Part shown: piece after piece, positions 5,309 to 5,336 of the stretch
Layout: each line of letters starts with the position of its first letter
Position numbering within the stretch: the stretch's first letter is position 1
Assembly: GCA_039820405.1 (NCBI GenBank)
Contig: JBCBQC010000188.1
Coordinates: 1-5,336, forward strand
Direction: 5' to 3'
DNA: 5,336 nucleotides
From: CALLVY01 sp937899855
GTDB taxonomy: Bacteria; Bacteroidota; Bacteroidia; Chitinophagales; Saprospiraceae
The notes under the pieces: model-generated
Told to the model about the DNA's origin: nothing
Database searches by the model: none
What the model saw: only the letters and a program-made list of their open reading frames with translations
Position numbers and translations under genes: made by a program

Positions 5309-5336
5309 GAGAAATTAGGTTTTTGTTACAAAAAAT

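Larger units (their letters stand above)
5134..5330. repeat. TGTAACA / TGTTACA iteron-like array (8 copies)
   Basis: Direct copies TGTAACA lie at 5197-5203, 5208-5214, 5219-5225, 5229-5235 and 5300-5306. Inverted copies TGTTACA lie at 5134-5140, 5143-5149 and 5324-5330. With flanks the consensus is about TTGTAACAAA. The first four direct copies start 11, 11 and 10 bp apart, about one helical turn, so a bound protein would lie on one DNA face. The copies near the edges are inverted relative to the central block. This fits initiator-binding iterons or cooperative operator sites. Confidence 0.75.
5099..5336. other. Candidate iteron-type replication origin
   Basis: This non-coding 238-nt stretch is about 26% G+C by count over 5101-5336, clearly lower than the coding sequence beside it. 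It carries eight copies of a 7-bp word on both strands, two copies of a near-palindrome, two copies of a 13-bp word and one small hairpin. AT-rich DNA with repeats beside a primase-helicase gene is the usual appearance of an iteron origin. The alternative is a repressor-controlled promoter region for a gene beyond the window. No DnaA box was sought systematically and none is claimed. The feature probably continues past 5336. Confidence 0.6.

Noticed and set aside
5134..5330. CRISPR-like array
   Set aside because: Repeats are only 7-13 bp, on both strands, with spacings of a few bases; there are no uniform spacers or cas genes.

Overview
The window reads as a slice of a mobile replicon (plasmid, phage/satellite or integrative element), most likely from a member of the Bacteroidota. 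The reasons are indirect. The main gene has a TOPRIM plus SF3/D5-type helicase layout of a sort common on Bacteroidota mobile elements. Start codons lack clear Shine-Dalgarno sequences and tend to sit in A/T-rich contexts. There is no rRNA, tRNA or housekeeping gene. All supported genes are on the + strand, and the host assignment is an inference.

Layout: (1) 2-148, the tail of an unrecognised gene that starts outside the window. (2) 149-394, a non-coding stretch packed with consecutive hairpins, including a 14-bp-armed inverted repeat at 236-309. (3) 395-1735, a four-helix membrane protein with a long helical/coiled-coil insert and a basic cytoplasmic tail. (4) 1736-1872, an intergenic region with a long intrinsic-terminator-like hairpin ending just before the next start. 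(5) 1873-2442, a DnaQ-like DEDDh exonuclease-fold protein whose Exo I acidic pair is replaced by Asn and Lys; it overlaps by 4 nt (ATGA) a 97-aa orphan gene at 2439-2732. (6) 2739-2767, a second terminator-like hairpin, again just upstream of a start codon. (7) 2786-5098, a 770-aa TOPRIM/SF3-type primase-helicase. (8) 5099-5336, about 26% G+C and non-coding, with a terminator and then eight copies of TGTAACA/TGTTACA. Four of these are direct copies at 11/11/10-bp steps. Two further duplicated words and a small hairpin lie among them.

How it may work together: region 8 looks like an iteron origin next to the primase-helicase that probably acts at it. This resembles phage P4, where the alpha primase-helicase binds TGTTCACC-type repeats in its own origin; the parallel here is an inference. 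The exonuclease-fold protein and its 97-aa partner are translationally coupled and lie directly upstream, so they are plausible replication accessories. The degenerate active site suggests a structural or DNA-end-binding role rather than proofreading. The membrane protein could anchor or regulate the element, but nothing in the sequence proves it. The terminator-like hairpins hugging two start codons suggest attenuation/antitermination control, or strong insulation with promoters inside upstream sequence.
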